Shown: piece by piece, positions 46,515 through 57,021 of the stretch
How the letters are laid out: each line of letters opens with the position of its first letter
How positions within the stretch are numbered: the first letter of the stretch is position 1
Assembly: GCA_028714955.1 (NCBI GenBank)
Contig: JAQTLK010000002.1
Location: 16,070-80,069 of the forward strand
DNA length: 64,000 bases
Source of the DNA: Sulfuricella sp.
GTDB taxonomy: Bacteria > Pseudomonadota > Gammaproteobacteria > Burkholderiales > Sulfuricellaceae
Reading direction: 5' to 3'
Position numbers and translations under genes: made by a program
Notes under the pieces: model-generated
The model's database searches: none
The model's input: the letters and a program-made list of their open reading frames with translations, nothing else
Told to the model about the DNA's origin: nothing

Positions 46515-48593
46515 ATGTTGACAAGCGTAGCGGCATACAGCTACTCCACTGCGGCTGTTGCATTCCTTCTCCTGGGCGGGGCCCTGCTGACCAGTTGGCG
46601 CGGACGCCTGCACGGAATCATGCTGACGGCAGCCTGCCTGCTGACGGCGCTCTGGGCGGCAACGATTGCCTACCAGCTCGCCAGGGGGTACTCCTTGTCT
46701 TTCCTGACGGATATCCTGGAGGTTTTCCGGAACGCAGGGTGGACGCTCTTTTTGGTCTTGCTGCTGGGGCCCTTTGAGAAGACGGAGGCCCCCTCGTCTG
46801 CCAGAGTCAGGCCATTTGCGGCGGTTGTCTCGGCCTTTTACGCCTTATATTTTTTTTCGACTGCCTACATTCATTGGGGGAGCGAGGCATCCCATGATTC
46901 CCTGGCTTTCATGGCGCTTGTTTTCGGGCGCGTGGCAATGGCGGTTATGGGCATGATCCTGGTGGAACAGTTCTACCGGAATACCCCTTCCAGGCAACGC
47001 TGGGGCGTCAAGTACGCCTGCCTGGGAATCGGTGGGGCGTTCGCTTACGATTTTTACCTGTATAGCGACGCCATGCTGTTCAGGCATGTGAATATGGAAA
47101 TATGGGCCGCGCGTGGGATCGTCAATGCCCTGATCGTTCCCCTTGTCGCCGTGTCCGCGGCGCGCAGTCCCCAGTGGTCGTTGGGAATTTCGGTTTCGCG
47201 CCGCATCCTGTTTCATTCCGCGACACTGTTCGGCGCCGCCCTCTACTTGCTGGCGATGGCTGCTACCGGCTATTACCTGCGCTTTTTTGGGGGGAACTGG
47301 GGAACGGTCTTGCAGGCGGCATTCTTTTTCGGCGCCGTGATCTTGCTGTTGGCGGTGCTTTTCTCCGGAACCTTACGTTCATGGCTCAAGGTTTTCATCA
47401 GCAAGCATTTCTTTATTTACAACTACGATTATCGCGAGGAATGGCTGCGCTTTACGCGCACCCTTTCCGAGGTCGGGCACGGATTGGGAGAGCGCGCCAT
47501 CCAGGCCATAGCAGAACTGGTCGAAAGCCCGGGCGGCGCTTTGTGGATCAATCGGGAATCCGGCAGTTGCGAACTTGTGGCGCACTGGAATATGCCGCTG
47601 GCAAAGGGAGCCGAGCCCGCAAATAGCCCCTTTTGCCAGTTTATGGAAAACAGGCAGTGGGTAATCGACTTGCAGGAATATGACGCCAAGCCAGAGAAAT
47701 ATGGCGCAATTGCCATGCCTCAATGGCTGCGCGCCACCCCCCGGGCATGGCTGGTGGTTCCGCTGATTCAGCAGCGGAAGTTGTTCGGTTTCGTGGTGCT
47801 GGCCCAGCCCCGGAGTAGAATCAGGCTGAATTGGGAAGTGAGCGACCTGCTCAAGATTGCCGGCAAGCAGGCAGCAAGCTACCTGGCGCAACAGGAAGCG
47901 GACCATGCGCTCATGGTGGCGCGTCAGTTCGAATCCTTTAACCGCATGTCCACTTTTGTGGTTCACGACCTGAAAAACCTGGTTTCCCAGTTGTCGCTCA
48001 TGCTTTCCAATGCCGAAAAGCACAAGAATAATCCAGACTTCCAGAAGGACATGCTCGACACCATCGACCTCTCCATTCAGAAAATGAAACGGCTCCTGCA
48101 GAAATTGAGCAGCGGCTCTTCCATCGAGAAGCCGGCCCCGCTTGTGATCGACCAGTTGCTGCAGCAAGCGGTGGCGGCAAAAGCCGCGGTTGAACCGAAA
48201 CCGGTGCTGGAAATACTGGAGCCAGGCCAGGTCGTGATGGCAAACTGGGGACGCCTCGAACGGGTAATCGGACACCTCATCCAGAATGCCGTGGAAGCCG
48301 TTTCGCGCGACGGACAAGTGCGCGTGCGCCTGTCCAGGGCAAACGATTGCGCAATCATCGAGGTCAAGGATACAGGACATGGCATGAGCGAAGCGTTTAT
48401 CCGCGAGCGCCTGTTCAAACCGTTCGAGTCCACAAAATCTGCCGGCATGGGGGTTGGTGTGTTCGAGAGCCGGGAGTATGTCCATGAACTCGGCGGACAG
48501 CTTGAGGTGAGCAGCGAGCCGTCGATCGGCACGACTTTCCGCATGAGCTTGCCGCTTTACAACCAGAATCATGCCATCGAGAAAGCCGCATAA
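46515..48593 (+). CDS. prsK: PEP-CTERM system histidine kinase PrsK
   Basis: Multi-TM N-terminus, GAF region, MSTFVVHDLKNLVSQLSLMLSNAEKHKNNPDFQKDMLDTIDLSIQKMKRLLQKLSS, C-terminal ATPase. Confidence 0.9.
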   Translation: MLTSVAAYSYSTAAVAFLLLGGALLTSWRGRLHGIMLTAACLLTALWAATIAYQLARGYSLSFLTDILEVFRNAGWTLFLVLLLGPFEKTEAPSSARVRPFAAVVSAFYALYFFSTAYIHWGSEASHDSLAFMALVFGRVAMAVMGMILVEQFYRNTPSRQRWGVKYACLGIGGAFAYDFYLYSDAMLFRHVNMEIWAARGIVNALIVPLVAVSAARSPQWSLGISVSRRILFHSATLFGAALYLLAMAATGYYLRFFGGNWGTVLQAAFFFGAVILLLAVLFSGTLRSWLKVFISKHFFIYNYDYREEWLRFTRTLSEVGHGLGERAIQAIAELVESPGGALWINRESGSCELVAHWNMPLAKGAEPANSPFCQFMENRQWVIDLQEYDAKPEKYGAIAMPQWLRATPRAWLVVPLIQQRKLFGFVVLAQPRSRIRLNWEVSDLLKIAGKQAASYLAQQEADHALMVARQFESFNRMSTFVVHDLKNLVSQLSLMLSNAEKHKNNPDFQKDMLDTIDLSIQKMKRLLQKLSSGSSIEKPAPLVIDQLLQQAVAAKAAVEPKPVLEILEPGQVVMANWGRLERVIGHLIQNAVEAVSRDGQVRVRLSRANDCAIIEVKDTGHGMSEAFIRERLFKPFESTKSAGMGVGVFESREYVHELGGQLEVSSEPSIGTTFRMSLPLYNQNHAIEKAA

Positions 48594-48610
48594 TCGGCAA
48601 GAGAGCGCAA

Positions 48611-49960
48611 GTGAGCCAGAACAAAAAACACCTACTGGTGATCGAAGATGACCCCGGCCTGCAAAAACAGCTACGCTGGAGTTTTGACGCCTATGATGTG
48701 CTGGTGGCAGGGGACCGCGAAAGCGCGCTGGCGCAAGTCCGCCGCCATGAACCGGCAGTGGTCACCATGGACCTTGGGCTTCCCCCTGATCCGGATGGCG
48801 CGAGCGAAGGCCTGGCCACCCTGAAACAGATACTCGCGCTCGCACCGGACACCAAGGTGATCGTCCTTACCGGCAACCAGGACCATGCCAACGCGGTGAA
48901 AGCCATTGGCATGGGTGCTTATGATTTTCATCAAAAACCTTTTGACCCAGAAATGCTGGGGCTGGTGATCCAAAGGGCCTTTTTTCTGAATGCGTTGCAG
49001 CAGGAGAACCGCAGTCTCTTGCAGACGCAGGCGGATTCTCCCCTGGCCGGCATCATTAGCCGGGATCCCGGGCTGATCAAGGTTTGTCGCAGCGTGGAAA
49101 AGGTGGCGCCTTCCGATGCCACGGTCATGCTGCTGGGCGAAAGCGGAACGGGCAAGGAGGTGCTGGCGAAGGCGCTGCATCAGCTGAGCCCCAGACAGGG
49201 GAAGCGCTTCATGGCCATCAACTGCGCGGCGATTCCGGAAAACCTTCTGGAGAGCGAGCTGTTCGGCTACGAGAAGGGCGCCTTTACCGGCGCAGCCAAG
49301 CAGACGCTGGGTAAAATAGAGCTCGCCAGCGGCGGCGTTTTTTTCCTGGACGAGGTCGGTGACCTGCCCATGTCGCTGCAGGCGAAACTCCTGCGTTTTC
49401 TGCAGGAAAGGGTGATCGAAAGAATCGGGGGGCGACAGGAGATTCCCGTTGACGTGCGTATCGTCTGCGCCACGCACCAGAACCTGAAGGAACTGATCGT
49501 GGCCGGGCGATTCCGGGAAGATCTTTATTACCGGCTGAGCGAGATCGTGGTAACGATTCCTCCTTTGCGGGCACGGGTGGGCGACGCGACGCTGCTGGCG
49601 CATCACTTCAAGAACAGGTTCACGGCGCAGGAGGGACGGTCTTCGCTGAATTTCAGCCAGGAGGCGCTGGCCGCGATCGAAAGCTATTCATGGCCGGGCA
49701 ATGTGCGTGAGTTGGAAAACTGCATCAAGCGTGCCGTTATAATGACAGACGGCCCCCAGGTCAGCGCGGAGGATCTTGGATTGCAGGCTTCCGCCATGGA
49801 GGAGCCCATCAACCTGCGCCAGGCACGCGAGGAAGCAGAATACAAGGCGTTGGTGAAGGCGCTGGCGAGAGCCGATGGCAACCTTGTCAAGGCGGCAGAA
49901 CTGCTCGGCATCAGTCGCCCCACGATTTATGACCTGATGAGCCGTCATGGCGTCAAATAG
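48611..49960 (+). CDS. prsR: PEP-CTERM-box sigma-54-dependent response regulator PrsR
   Basis: Receiver VIEDDPGLQKQLRWSFD; AAA+ LLGESGTGKEVLAKALH, GAFTGA; C-terminal NLVKAAELLGISRPTIYDLM. Confidence 0.93.
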   Translation: MSQNKKHLLVIEDDPGLQKQLRWSFDAYDVLVAGDRESALAQVRRHEPAVVTMDLGLPPDPDGASEGLATLKQILALAPDTKVIVLTGNQDHANAVKAIGMGAYDFHQKPFDPEMLGLVIQRAFFLNALQQENRSLLQTQADSPLAGIISRDPGLIKVCRSVEKVAPSDATVMLLGESGTGKEVLAKALHQLSPRQGKRFMAINCAAIPENLLESELFGYEKGAFTGAAKQTLGKIELASGGVFFLDEVGDLPMSLQAKLLRFLQERVIERIGGRQEIPVDVRIVCATHQNLKELIVAGRFREDLYYRLSEIVVTIPPLRARVGDATLLAHHFKNRFTAQEGRSSLNFSQEALAAIESYSWPGNVRELENCIKRAVIMTDGPQVSAEDLGLQASAMEEPINLRQAREEAEYKALVKALARADGNLVKAAELLGISRPTIYDLMSRHGVK

Positions 49961-50021
49961 CATTGGATTGTCTGGCTTTGATTAAAGGGACCGAGATGTT
50001 CGAAGAAATTAGGGAATTTCC

Positions 50022-51860
50022 GTGAGCGGTCTGTGCGGCTGGACCGGCTATGGTGCCGCGGCAACAGATAACCGTCAGCTGGTTGAAAGAATGGCCGGGG
50101 CGCTGGCACGTTTTGACGCCAGCGGCATCCAGCTGGCGGCGGGGGGGGAGAGCGCGCTGGCGGTCGCCGCCGACCGGGAGAGCGCGCACGTTTACCAGAA
50201 GGAAGGCTTGCTGGTCGCAGTTTGTGGCCAGGCTGGATTCAAGGATGCGCGCCTGGCTCAACTGGCGCGTGCAGAGGGGATGGCCAAGGCCTTGGCCGAG
50301 GGCTGGCGGGAGCAGGGGGAGCAGGTTTTTGCCGGCCTGTCGGGCGCATTTGTCCTTTGTATCCTGGACGAGAACGCCGGCGAGGCCGTCCTGGCAATCG
50401 ACCGCATGGGCACGCAGCCGCTTTCCTACCAGATTTCCGGTAAGGGCATGGTATTCGGTTCATCCGCGGATGCGCTCGTTCTCCACCCGCTGGCAAAGCG
50501 GGAAATCGATGCCCAGGGACTTTACAACTACGTCTATTTCCACATGATTCCGGGGCCGGGCACGATCTACAAGGGTCTGCAACGCCTTCTTCCGGGCGAG
50601 TATCTCGTTTTTCGGAACGGCAAGGCGGAAACCCGGAGATACTGGGAAATGCAGTTCCTGGAAGAGGAAAAGCTGCCCTTTGGAGAACTCAGGCAGGAGT
50701 TTCTGCGGCTATTGCACTCAAGCGTGCGTGAAGCCGCCGGAGGTCAGGAAGTGGGCGCCTTCCTCAGCGGCGGAACGGATAGCTCCACGATCGCGGGGAT
50801 TTTGGGGGAGGTGGGTGGACGGCCTGCCCGGACCTATTCCATCGGCTTCGCAGCCGAGGGCTATGACGAGATGGAGTATGCCCGTATCGCGGCACGGCAT
50901 TTCTCTACCCGGCATCACGAATACTACGTTACGCCGGACGATGTGGTGGCAGCCATTCCGCAGATAGCGGCGATCTTCGATCAGCCCTTCGCCAACGCCT
51001 CCGCTGTGCCTGCCTTTTATTGCGCGCGCATGGCGAAGGCGGATGGCTTGAGCCGGATCCTGGGCGGTGACGGGGGGGACGAACTGTTCGGCGGCAACGA
51101 ACGCTATGCGAAACAGCACATTTTTTCCCTTTACGGGCGTATTCCCTCCTTCCTGCGCAAGGGGTTCCTCGAACCCGTTGTGTTCAACGCGCCCGGCGGC
51201 CAGCGGATCCACCTGCTGCGCAAGGCCCGCAGCTACATCGCGCAGGCATCGGTGCCGATGCCTGCGCGCACGGAAACCTACAATCTGCTGGAGCGATACG
51301 GCCATGAGGAGGTTTTTACCCGCGAGTTTCTGGCCACCGTCGACACGGGACAGCCGCTTTTCCTCCTGAATGAAGTCTATCATCACGCTCATGCAAGGAG
51401 CCTGATCAACCGCATGCTTGCGTTCGACCATAAGTTCACTCTCGCCGACAACGACCTGCCCAAGGTGGTCAAGGCCTGCGAGCTGGCGGGAATGGAGGCG
51501 GCATTTCCGTTTCTCAATGACGAAATGGTGGCTTTCTCGGCGCGGCTGGCCCCGGACCTCAAACTCAAGGGAACCCGGCTGCGTTATTTTTTCAAGGAGG
51601 CGTTACGGAATTTCCTGCCGGATGAGATCATCACCAAGCAAAAACATGGCTTCGGCCTGCCTTTCGGCGTCTGGCTCCAGAGCCACAAGCCGTTGCAGTC
51701 CTTGGCCGCCGACAGCCTGAGCGACCTGAAATCGCGCCACATCGTGCGTGCCGGTTTCATCGACAAGCTGCTTGGGGAGCATCTGGACGAGCATGCGGGT
51801 TATCATGGCACCATGGTCTGGGTGCTGATGATGCTGGAACAATGGTTCCGGCAACGCTAG
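50022..51860 (+). CDS. Asparagine synthetase (glutamine-hydrolysing)-like protein
   Basis: MSGLCGWTGYG...GAFLSGGTDSSTIAGIL...RILGGDGGDELFGGNERY...FFKEALRNFLPDEIITKQKHGFGLPFGVWL. Confidence 0.92.
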   Translation: MSGLCGWTGYGAAATDNRQLVERMAGALARFDASGIQLAAGGESALAVAADRESAHVYQKEGLLVAVCGQAGFKDARLAQLARAEGMAKALAEGWREQGEQVFAGLSGAFVLCILDENAGEAVLAIDRMGTQPLSYQISGKGMVFGSSADALVLHPLAKREIDAQGLYNYVYFHMIPGPGTIYKGLQRLLPGEYLVFRNGKAETRRYWEMQFLEEEKLPFGELRQEFLRLLHSSVREAAGGQEVGAFLSGGTDSSTIAGILGEVGGRPARTYSIGFAAEGYDEMEYARIAARHFSTRHHEYYVTPDDVVAAIPQIAAIFDQPFANASAVPAFYCARMAKADGLSRILGGDGGDELFGGNERYAKQHIFSLYGRIPSFLRKGFLEPVVFNAPGGQRIHLLRKARSYIAQASVPMPARTETYNLLERYGHEEVFTREFLATVDTGQPLFLLNEVYHHAHARSLINRMLAFDHKFTLADNDLPKVVKACELAGMEAAFPFLNDEMVAFSARLAPDLKLKGTRLRYFFKEALRNFLPDEIITKQKHGFGLPFGVWLQSHKPLQSLAADSLSDLKSRHIVRAGFIDKLLGEHLDEHAGYHGTMVWVLMMLEQWFRQR

Positions 51861-51895
51861 GGGCCTGTCGGACTTGAAGGGAATCGGGATTTAAT

Positions 51896-53452
51896 ATGCT
51901 TCACACTGTGGACTCCATCGGTATCAATGCGCGATCGGGCGGCCAGCAACACCAGCGGGACTTGCGCCTTATTCTTTGTGGCAGCGCCGGTTCCGGAAAA
52001 AATACCCTGACCGCGCTGCTGTCCTGCGAATCCAGAAAACTGTTCGAGGGCCAGCTTGCCATGCTGGATGCCAGCGTGAAGAAAAAGGACGCCCGCCATG
52101 CCGCTCCTGCCCCGCAGGCAGAAGGATGGCCAGCGGTTGACGAACAGGCCGATGTCGCCCGCGGCCTTTTTTCCGCCGATGCGGCGGTTATCCTGATCGA
52201 CGCAGGCAAGGGCGTGCTTGCCCTGAACCGCCACCATGGCCGCCTGATAGCATCGCTTGGCATCCGCCAGGTCGTGCTGGCCATCAACAAGATGGACCTG
52301 GCGGATTATTCGGAAAGGGCGTTTCAGCGCATTGCAGACGAGTATCATGGTTTCGCTCGCCAGATCGGACTGGCGCATTTCGTCGCCATTCCTCTTTCGG
52401 CGTTGCACGGCGACAATATCGCGGCGCCTGGCAATCACATGCCGTGGTATCACGGCAGCACGCTGACGGATTGCCTGGAAACGATGGAAAGCGGTATTCC
52501 ACGCGAGGAGGTCATCGCTGCGGACGGTACGCCGGCAAGCGTGGCCGACCAGTTCGAATCCACGATTGCCTGGATGCACGATGCCCCCTTGCTTCCCGGG
52601 CGGTCATATTCGCTCAGGACCGGTTCCCAAACGGTGGCCGCCACGGTGACCGACATCAAATACCAGCTAAGCCTCGATTCCGACGAGCGCCTGGCGGCAA
52701 CAAAACTGGAAAAAAACGCCATCGGCGTGTGCAACATCAGCGTCAACCGGCCCCTCACCTTCAAACCCTATAACGAAAATCGGGATATGGGCAGTTTCAT
52801 CCTGCTCGATCGCGCGAGCAACCGCATCGTCGGAATAGGACTGTTGCACTTCGCCCTGCGCCGCGCGCAGAACATCCACATGCAGCATGTCGATGTGAAC
52901 AAGGCCGCCCGCGCCATGAGCAAGGCGCAGCAACCCTGTGTGCTGTGGTTTACCGGCCTTTCCGGCTCGGGTAAATCCACCATCGCCAACTTGGTGGAAA
53001 AGCGGCTGCACGCCATGGGATGCCATACCTACCTGCTCGATGGCGACAACGTGCGTCACGGCCTGAACAAGGATCTTGGCTTCACCGAGGTTGACCGGGT
53101 GGAGAATATCCGTCGCGTGGCGGAAGTCAGCAAGCTGATGGTGGACGCCGGGCTGATCGTTCTGGCCGCATTCATTTCCCCCTTTCGTTCGGAACGCCGC
53201 CTGGCGCGCGAACTGCTCGAAGAAGGCGAATTCGTCGAGATATTCGTTGACGTCCCACTTTCAGTCGCTGAGCAGCGTGACCCGAAAGGACTTTATCGCA
53301 AGGCCCGAAGAGGCGACCTGAAGAATTTTACCGGTATCGACTCGCCTTATGAGGCGCCGCAAACACCTGAAATCCATATCGACACGGCTTCGATGTCGCC
53401 CGAACAGGCTGCAGAGCTGGTCGTTGCTTCTGTCCTGTCCAGGATGGATTAG
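51896..53452 (+). CDS. Degenerate CysN - CysC (adenylylsulfate kinase) fusion
   Basis: N-terminal CysN-like [35 protein letters not shown]...[18 protein letters not shown]...[13 protein letters not shown]-terminal Cys[61 protein letters not shown]. Confidence 0.88.
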   Translation: MLHTVDSIGINARSGGQQHQRDLRLILCGSAGSGKNTLTALLSCESRKLFEGQLAMLDASVKKKDARHAAPAPQAEGWPAVDEQADVARGLFSADAAVILIDAGKGVLALNRHHGRLIASLGIRQVVLAINKMDLADYSERAFQRIADEYHGFARQIGLAHFVAIPLSALHGDNIAAPGNHMPWYHGSTLTDCLETMESGIPREEVIAADGTPASVADQFESTIAWMHDAPLLPGRSYSLRTGSQTVAATVTDIKYQLSLDSDERLAATKLEKNAIGVCNISVNRPLTFKPYNENRDMGSFILLDRASNRIVGIGLLHFALRRAQNIHMQHVDVNKAARAMSKAQQPCVLWFTGLSGSGKSTIANLVEKRLHAMGCHTYLLDGDNVRHGLNKDLGFTEVDRVENIRRVAEVSKLMVDAGLIVLAAFISPFRSERRLARELLEEGEFVEIFVDVPLSVAEQRDPKGLYRKARRGDLKNFTGIDSPYEAPQTPEIHIDTASMSPEQAAELVVASVLSRMD

Positions 53453-53475
53453 CGTGTAACTCGAACAGCGAGACC

Positions 53476-53525
53476 TTGTCCCGCTTCTCGGGAGAAGGGG
53501 AGAAGGGCCAGGGGTGAGGGATGGC
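53476..53525. repeat. REP-like repeat
   Basis: cttgtcccgcttctcgggagaaggggagaagggccaggggtgaggg; related to 9940 and 16957 copies. Confidence 0.6.
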
Positions 53526-53558
53526 AGGGGTGAGGGAAACGGTCATGGCGCAGCACTT

Positions 53559-56500
53559 TCATGATTTTGGGCGGCGCTGCGCCACGCCCGTTGGTTGATC
53601 GCTGGTCGTCATGGGTCTGTGACGCTTCGACCGGTGGCGCCCATCAGCGACCAATCCCGCGATCAGCAGCAAGTAAAGCAGAAAGCCAAGGCGTGTCTCG
53701 TCGATCAGGCTATCCACCATTCCCACCACGAGGAAGGCCGCGAGGGATGCGCACAGCGCCAGGCTCAGCGGGTCACCGCTCCAGGCGCGCGAAAGCCACC
53801 TTGCGGCCGCATAGACGATGAGCGAAAGGAAAACAATGAGCCCGACCCAGCCCTGCTCGAACAGGACATGCAGGTACAAATTTTTTGCATGCCACGCCAG
53901 ATGACTATCCGTGGAAAAGAACCAGCGATGCATACCATCCGAAAAATCGCCATTCCTGACCAGATCCTTGCCTGACCTATCGCGGAGCGCCACGTTGTCA
54001 ACGTCCACTAACGAACCGGCCTGGCCATTGAAGATCGACAGCTTGACCGGGCGGGGAAAAAGACTGCGTGGCGGGCCGAATTTCCTGGTCTGTATGCGGG
54101 TTTCATAATGTCTCCACTGACCTGGAGGCGTGTCGACTTTTAACGTTGTCCAGGCGCAGGTGAACGAATACAGCAGGCCTTTCTCGCAGACCGGCACGGT
54201 CAACGCGGCCTTTCTGGTGTTGGCGCGCAGATCCATGGCGAGCGTGTATTCCTGTTCCGGCACAACTGCTACCGGTTGTTCGAAATACACGGTTTCTCCG
54301 CTGCCAAGCCGCAGGAAAGTATTCCCGTCCTCAGTGACGAAGGCATATGTGGCAGGGCGTGAGGAGGCGTTTGAACCCCAAAAATAGGCTGACGGGAAGG
54401 TGCCCAGCCCGACGCCGAAAGTGGAAGCGTTTCGCATTCGAAGTATATGCAGCGCATCTGCCCAGTGATCGGTGCGCGTCGCGAGATCCTGGCGGATTGT
54501 CGCCAGGCGCGACTGGCTGTATTTTCCGCTGAATATTGGCAAGGCCACTGCCAGCGCCAGCGCCGCAACCAGGATCACGGTGCCAACACTGGCCAGGCGG
54601 CGGGCGTGGGTGCGAAGCGCGAGGCGCGTGAAACCCGCCACCACTACCAGCGTTGCCAGGGCAAAGGCCACCTGCCCGCCACGGGAGAATGTCACCATCA
54701 CGCTATATGCACCCAAGCCATAAAGTCCGGCCGCCAGCAGCGTCGTTCCAATGCGCCGCTGTTGCCAGGCCCAGAGCGCCACGAAAGGCAATGCCGTTAC
54801 CAGGTAACCTTCGATATAAGCGCCGCCGACGTGCATGCCGGGAAAAGAGCCGGTAATGCGATAGCCGGTTTCAAAATTCAGCAGCCCGGAAAAGGTTACG
54901 CGCTCCCACAGCACATACAATACCTCTGCTGCCAGTCCCAGCGTCATGCCGAAAGCCAGTCGGCGTGCGGCGCGGTCTGGCTCGGCCCATTCCCGTGTCA
55001 GCAGCGGAATAAAGGCGATGGCAAAAAACAGTCCTTTCGCGACCCGCAGTGCATTGTATGGGCTGGTATAGCTCGAAAACGCATTCTGATCGAGTGCGCC
55101 CAAGGGCAGCAGGCCGACGACGAGACTGAGTGCCGCTGAAAGTCCAAACGCAACCAGCAGCAGCCTGGCCGTCCGGCGCAGGCGCGGTGCGGCCTGCGAG
55201 TGAGGACCGGCGCGCAAATAACCCATGCCGATTGTCGCCAGGAGCAGGGTGTCATACTCGGTCCAATACAGACGGCCACTCCATGGCGTCAAGTCCAGCA
55301 GCGGCAGCAGGGCGAGGGTCCACACCAGCCACAGGTCGGGACGCCGCCACAGCAATATCATGTAAGCCAGGAGCGGCGGCAACACCCAGGCGGTGCCGAT
55401 CGGACTGGTTGCCGCTGCCGCTGTCGCGATGCATAGCGCTGCAGCACCCGTCGCGCCTGTCCAGGATGGACGCCACTTCGGGCCATACCGTTGCCGTGCA
55501 GGAGCGGCGGGCGGGGTCGGCGCCGGCGTGACCAGTAAATGTAGCAGCCGGTACGCCATCATGGCGGCCGCTGCCGCTATCAAGACATTGGTCGGGTCCG
55601 GATGCCGGCCGGGAATGAAAAGCTTGCCCGTCTCAATCACGCTGGCGAGCACCCCTGCCGCGATTGCCGGCCATGCGCCGGGGGGTTCCGGCTGGTTTGG
55701 CCGTCCCGCCCAGTGCCAGAGCCAGAATCCCGCACCGATAGGCAAGTAGAGTCCAGCCTGAAACAACAAGCTGACCAACGCAACCGCCTCGGCAGTATAG
55801 TAATGATAGTAGAAAGGCATGAAGTGCAGGTCCGCAAGCCGTCCCAGCCCCTCCGACAACCCGGTCCAGCGGCCCGGGAACCAGTGGTTCAGGCGCATGA
55901 GCAGGACAAGGTAGGGAGGGGTGCAGAGCAGCACGCCGCCGCGCGCCTGCCGGCGTGCCCAATGCCAGTCAACGCCATGCGCCGACTGCAGCAGCCATAC
56001 CCCAAGCACGATACCCGCCGCTCTTGAACCAATCGATGCGCCCTGGCTGATGCCGGATGCAACCGTCAGTTGCAGCCCTTCTACCAGCGCGCCCAACAAC
56101 ATGCCGACAAGCGCGGCAAGCAGGAGCGGCACGCGCCGTGACGTTCCGAAAGCGAGCACGCCCAGCATGCCCAGGGGAATGGCCGCCAGTGTTTCCGCAA
56201 TGAGTTTCCATGCGCCATTGCTGCCGGAAGCGGGCGCGAACAGCCAGCCCACGTTGCCCGATGCCAGATGCGCTTGCCACTCGGCATGCGACAGCAAAAA
56301 ATCGAACGGGAATAAACTCAGCGCTGCATATGCCAGCGCGTAGGCGACCAACGCTGCATGGCGTGCGTTTGCGCCTCCCTGAAATAGGGTTCGTGCCAAA
56401 TGCATGAGGCGCATGCCGGCAACAGGCCACAGCGCGATGCCCAGTGCGGCGCCGGTAATCTCGGCAAGAATATCGTTTAACGAAACGGTTCTCGGCGGGA

Positions 56501-56870
56501 AGAACTGCTGGGAAAACTCCACGCCGAGCGCGACCGCAGCGGAAAACAGCAGCGATAAGCCGGCTCCTCCGGCCAGGGCCAGCGGTCGGCGATCGGGGCC
56601 TGTCAGCCAGCCGCAGGTCATGAAGCCGAGCGGAATATACAAGACCAGGTTGGCTACCCAGTCGGCGCGGCTTTCCACGCCCAGTCTCAGAAACGGGATA
56701 TGCCGGAAATTCTCCCATGCCGTGGCAAGTCCAAGGTCATTCCAGTTGAACGGCAGCAAACTGCCGTACACGATGAACAGCAGATAGATCAGGAGCAGCC
56801 TGACGGGCAAGGGTTCATCGTGCGCATTAGGGCGAAGCAAAGGAATGTCTGGCGGCATACGGGCTTGCAA
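53559..56870 (-). CDS. Multi-VanZ-like / O-antigen ligase-like fusion with carbohydrate-binding-like segment
   Basis: VanZ-like LLIYLLFIVYGSLLPFNW...DWVANLVLYIPLGF...VEFSQQFFPPRTVSLNDILAEITGA; later Wzy/ligase-like TM region; soluble TYAFVTEDGNTFLRLGSGETVYFEQPVAVVPEQEYTLAMDLRA...VDVDNVALRD. Confidence 0.85.
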   Translation of the reverse strand: MQARMPPDIPLLRPNAHDEPLPVRLLLIYLLFIVYGSLLPFNWNDLGLATAWENFRHIPFLRLGVESRADWVANLVLYIPLGFMTCGWLTGPDRRPLALAGGAGLSLLFSAAVALGVEFSQQFFPPRTVSLNDILAEITGAALGIALWPVAGMRLMHLARTLFQGGANARHAALVAYALAYAALSLFPFDFLLSHAEWQAHLASGNVGWLFAPASGSNGAWKLIAETLAAIPLGMLGVLAFGTSRRVPLLLAALVGMLLGALVEGLQLTVASGISQGASIGSRAAGIVLGVWLLQSAHGVDWHWARRQARGGVLLCTPPYLVLLMRLNHWFPGRWTGLSEGLGRLADLHFMPFYYHYYTAEAVALVSLLFQAGLYLPIGAGFWLWHWAGRPNQPEPPGAWPAIAAGVLASVIETGKLFIPGRHPDPTNVLIAAAAAMMAYRLLHLLVTPAPTPPAAPARQRYGPKWRPSWTGATGAAALCIATAAAATSPIGTAWVLPPLLAYMILLWRRPDLWLVWTLALLPLLDLTPWSGRLYWTEYDTLLLATIGMGYLRAGPHSQAAPRLRRTARLLLVAFGLSAALSLVVGLLPLGALDQNAFSSYTSPYNALRVAKGLFFAIAFIPLLTREWAEPDRAARRLAFGMTLGLAAEVLYVLWERVTFSGLLNFETGYRITGSFPGMHVGGAYIEGYLVTALPFVALWAWQQRRIGTTLLAAGLYGLGAYSVMVTFSRGGQVAFALATLVVVAGFTRLALRTHARRLASVGTVILVAALALAVALPIFSGKYSQSRLATIRQDLATRTDHWADALHILRMRNASTFGVGLGTFPSAYFWGSNASSRPATYAFVTEDGNTFLRLGSGETVYFEQPVAVVPEQEYTLAMDLRANTRKAALTVPVCEKGLLYSFTCAWTTLKVDTPPGQWRHYETRIQTRKFGPPRSLFPRPVKLSIFNGQAGSLVDVDNVALRDRSGKDLVRNGDFSDGMHRWFFSTDSHLAWHAKNLYLHVLFEQGWVGLIVFLSLIVYAAARWLSRAWSGDPLSLALCASLAAFLVVGMVDSLIDETRLGFLLYLLLIAGLVADGRHRSKRHRPMTTSDQPTGVAQRRPKS

Positions 56871-57021
56871 AAGTGACCCATTCGGGATGGTGAGGATACT
56901 TTATTTCGGGCCCGAGTGCATATTGCGACAGGCTCCTAGAATTGCTGAAAGGGTTTGATGCTGGTATGGATGTCAAGTATGCTTAACCCGCAAACCTTCT
57001 TGCGGCCCGACACTCAACAAA

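Noticed and set aside
47379-48572. 397-aa minus-strand ORF
   Set aside because: Antisense to prsK; no recognisable domain.
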